Below are positions 37,920 through 40,165 of a DNA stretch of 40,165 nucleotides, one piece after another (position 1 is the stretch's first letter; each line of letters opens with the position of its first letter). The position numbers were made by a program, and so were the translations under genes. The stretch covers positions 1 to 40,165 of the forward strand of contig CAJONQ010000004.1 in assembly GCA_905235835.1 (NCBI GenBank), in the 5' to 3' direction. The notes under the pieces were generated by a model that saw only the letters and a program-made list of their open reading frames with translations, searched no databases and was not told the DNA's origin. Source of the stretch: an uncultured Prevotella sp. GTDB lineage: Bacteria > Bacteroidota > Bacteroidia > Bacteroidales > Bacteroidaceae.

Positions 37920-38085
37920 GGTGACGGTGACGGTTACAGTTTTCCAAAAATGAGAATCCTCAGAAGCGTATAAAACCCGTATATTTATATTACTATATAT
38001 ATAATATATATATTATATATATAGTAAAAGTTATAGTCAACCTTTTCAGTACGATTTCACAAAAACTGTAACCGTCACCGTCACC
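37920..38085. mobile_element. MITE-like element: perfect 24-bp inverted arms, no transposase
   Basis: GGTGACGGTGACGGTTACAGTTTT (37920-37943) and AAAACTGTAACCGTCACCGTCACC (38062-38085) are exact reverse complements around an AT-rich 118-bp core. Confidence 0.5.
37990..38027. repeat. 38-bp perfect AT palindrome
   Basis: TTACTATATATATAATATATATATTATATATATAGTAA is its own reverse complement. Confidence 0.9.
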
Positions 38086-38187
38086 ACTTTGAAGTCAGTT
38101 TCCCGTTGAAATGGGGTATTTTTGATGATAGTAACAAAATTATTTGAGTGGATGTAACAAAAGTTAATCGATTTGGAACAAAAATAT

Positions 38188-38218
38188 TTGTTTTTCCACC
38201 CTACTCCCTGTAACTTTG
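38188..38218 (+). promoter_or_regulatory. promoter of the HhH/barrel gene
   Basis: TTG(38188-38190)-N20-TAACTTTG(38211-38218), ending 4 nt before the ATG at 38223. Confidence 0.65.
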
Positions 38219-38222
38219 CACC

Positions 38223-40165
38223 ATGCATTTCATTACAACATTACTAGTCATTACATTCTTCTCGCTAACTTGTTCAGCACAAAACGCGGGAGACTGGGAA
38301 GAAGCCTTTCGACAATGGATAGACGCTGATGAAACGGGTACCACTTCATTAGAGGATGCTTATGACGCATTATCCGAACGGGCGACAAACCCCATCAATC
38401 TAAATCAGACAAGTCGTGAGGAACTGGAACAGCTACCTTTCCTCACTGCTCTGCAAGTAGAGGAACTAATAGCTTATATCAACCGCTATGGTGTCGTCCG
38501 GTCCATCGGGGAATTACAAATGGTAACTTCATTGGACGCAACGTGCAGAAAGCTGCTAAAACACTTTGTCTATGCAGGGGAGCCCAAGAGGAAAGACAAC
38601 CGTCTCAGAATTGATTCTGTCTTCCGACATGGGAATCACCAACTACTCATGACCGGGAAGATTCCCTTATACACCCGAAAAGGCTTTCGTAAAGGATATA
38701 TAGGCTCACGATACCAACATACTTTCCGATATCAGACGACTTATCATGAACGGGTAAAACTGGGTATCACGGGTGCCAAGGACGCAGGAGAGCCCTTCTT
38801 TAAAGACAAGAATCGCTGGGGCTATGACCACTATTCCTATTATCTGCAGATAAAGGACGTCGGATGCTTTGACAACCTGTGCATAGGGACCTATCGGGTA
38901 CAACAGGGGATGGGACTGATCATGAATGGCGGTTTCTATCTGGGAAAACGCTCCACACTACAATCTTTAGGTCGCTCAACGGCAACACTTCGTCCCCACT
39001 CATCACGATCCACTGAGGGATATTTACAAGGTCTCGGCGCTACCATCCGACTCCATAGGGATTGGCAACTTACAGCTTTCGCATCCTATCGTCCCCTGGA
39101 TGCCACGCTCAATAAAGACAGTACGGCACGGACACTTTATTACACCAATTACCACCGCACAGAGACAGAAATCAGCAAGAAAAACAACACACATGAGACG
39201 GACTTAGGAGGAAGTATCGGGTGGCGTAAGGGAAGTCTCTTCGCACATGCTAATATGCTCTATACCCATCTTGACAGACGACTGGTACCGCAAAAAGAGA
39301 ACACCCCATACCGACGTTATGCGGCTGAGGGACAAGACTTTATGAATATGAGCATGGACTATGGCTATACCCATGCGAGGTTCTCTTTCTCAGGAGAGAC
39401 GGCTTTGAATCGGGAAGGAGCATTGGCTGCCATTCACCAGATCAGTCTCAGACCATGTCATTCCTTATCACTCATGCTCCTGCATCGTTATTATGACAAG
39501 CGATACACAGCACTGCGGTCCCAAAGTTTCAGCGAAGGGTCCAGCGTACAGAATGAGCACGGTGCTTATCTTGGAATCATCTGGCAACCGACATCCAAAT
39601 GGACGATCAACTGGTATGCTGACTATGCTCATTTCCCTTGGAAACGCTACCAAGTAAGTCTTCCCAGCGATGCTTTCGACACGATGATCCTGACACAAGC
39701 GTCATTCAACGACAAATGGAGACTGGAAGGACGTTACCGGCTGCATATCAGACAGAAAGACAATTCTGAGAAGACCATGCTCCTCAATCGTATAGAGCAA
39801 CAGGCACGACTGCGACTGTCTTACGAGTCCACCAACGGACTCTCCTTACAGACACAACTCGATGGAATCGATGTTTCTTACAAAACGCACGACAGAGGTT
39901 TTATGGTGGCAGAATATGTGCAATACGCATGGCAACGGGTACAACTCTCAACCAGTTTCGCTTATTTCCATACGGACAATTACGAGAGCCGTCTGTACCT
40001 GTATGAGCATGCTGTCCTCTACAGTTTCTCGTCACTGATGCTTTATGGTAAGGGTATCAGATATGCGATGATGGCTCGTGCAGAGTTAGGGAAACACCTC
40101 CTGCTCATCGGAAAGATCGGGGTCACCAACTATTTCGACCGCTCTAAGATCGGCAGCGACCTGCA
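38223..40165 (+). CDS. exported helix-hairpin-helix (ComEA-like) plus outer-membrane beta-barrel protein, C-terminus beyond window
   Basis: Translated by eye: MHFITTLLVITFFSLTCSAQNAGDWEEAFRQWIDADETGTTSLEDAYDALSERATNPINLNQTSREELEQLPFLTALQVEELIAYINRYGVVRSIGELQMV..., open to 40165. Absent from the ORF track because no stop occurs in the window. Confidence 0.8.
   Translation, partial: MHFITTLLVITFFSLTCSAQNAGDWEEAFRQWIDADETGTTSLEDAYDALSERATNPINLNQTSREELEQLPFLTALQVEELIAYINRYGVVRSIGELQMVTSLDATCRKLLKHFVYAGEPKRKDNRLRIDSVFRHGNHQLLMTGKIPLYTRKGFRKGYIGSRYQHTFRYQTTYHERVKLGITGAKDAGEPFFKDKNRWGYDHYSYYLQIKDVGCFDNLCIGTYRVQQGMGLIMNGGFYLGKRSTLQSLGRSTATLRPHSSRSTEGYLQGLGATIRLHRDWQLTAFASYRPLDATLNKDSTARTLYYTNYHRTETEISKKNNTHETDLGGSIGWRKGSLFAHANMLYTHLDRRLVPQKENTPYRRYAAEGQDFMNMSMDYGYTHARFSFSGETALNREGALAAIHQISLRPCHSLSLMLLHRYYDKRYTALRSQSFSEGSSVQNEHGAYLGIIWQPTSKWTINWYADYAHFPWKRYQVSLPSDAFDTMILTQASFNDKWRLEGRYRLHIRQKDNSEKTMLLNRIEQQARLRLSYESTNGLSLQTQLDGIDVSYKTHDRGFMVAEYVQYAWQRVQLSTSFAYFHTDNYESRLYLYEHAVLYSFSSLMLYGKGIRYAMMARAELGKHLLLIGKIGVTNYFDRSKIGSDL

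Noticed and set aside
37560-38222. Chromosomal replication origin
   Set aside because: AT palindrome and repeats are suggestive, but no good TTATCCACA DnaA-box cluster and no dnaA nearby; GC skew not computed. Not supported.
38046-38228. 60-aa minus ORF overlapping the inverted-repeat arm
   Set aside because: Lies in the intergenic repeat region, no recognisable protein features, C-terminus encoded by the repeat arm.
1-40165. Prophage, integrative element or defence island
   Set aside because: No integrase, transposase, phage structural, toxin-antitoxin or restriction genes recognised; no repeat of the tRNA-Glu 3' end seen.

Overview
The window is a Bacteroidota chromosomal segment, Prevotellaceae/Bacteroidales-like by gene content and by repeated TAnnTTTG -7 promoter elements. 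Most of it is housekeeping. From left to right: (1) a leftward run of five secreted or envelope genes (1-5548): a hypothetical exported protein, two S37-like serine peptidase lipoproteins, an outer-membrane beta-barrel and an S41-like peptidase lipoprotein; (2) acyl-CoA ligase - prfB - a 47-aa membrane ORF missing from the ORF track - CYTH protein; (3) an M20 deacetylase; (4) dut - TPR - DUF4292 lipoprotein - EnvC-like degenerate LytM; (5) dgt; (6) a glsA/glsB-like aminoacyl-lipid acyltransferase pair; (7) a complete Bacteroidota-type dcw cluster mraZ-rsmH-ftsL-ftsI-murE-mraY-murD-ftsW-murG-murC-ftsQ-ftsA-ftsZ, with three 10-bp-phased MraZ boxes upstream; (8) recO, tRNA-Glu, rpsT and gyrB; (9) a structured ~660-bp intergenic region (37558-38222); (10) an open-ended HhH plus beta-barrel gene, also missing from the ORF track. 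The most unusual part is the intergenic region. It has four 22-bp hairpin-forming tandem repeats downstream of a near-consensus leftward promoter whose spacer contains a dyad. Next to this is a MITE-like element with perfect 24-bp inverted arms around a perfect 38-bp AT palindrome. No CRISPR array, transposase, phage gene or recognised defence system was seen. Family names come from motif recognition by eye; no database search was run.
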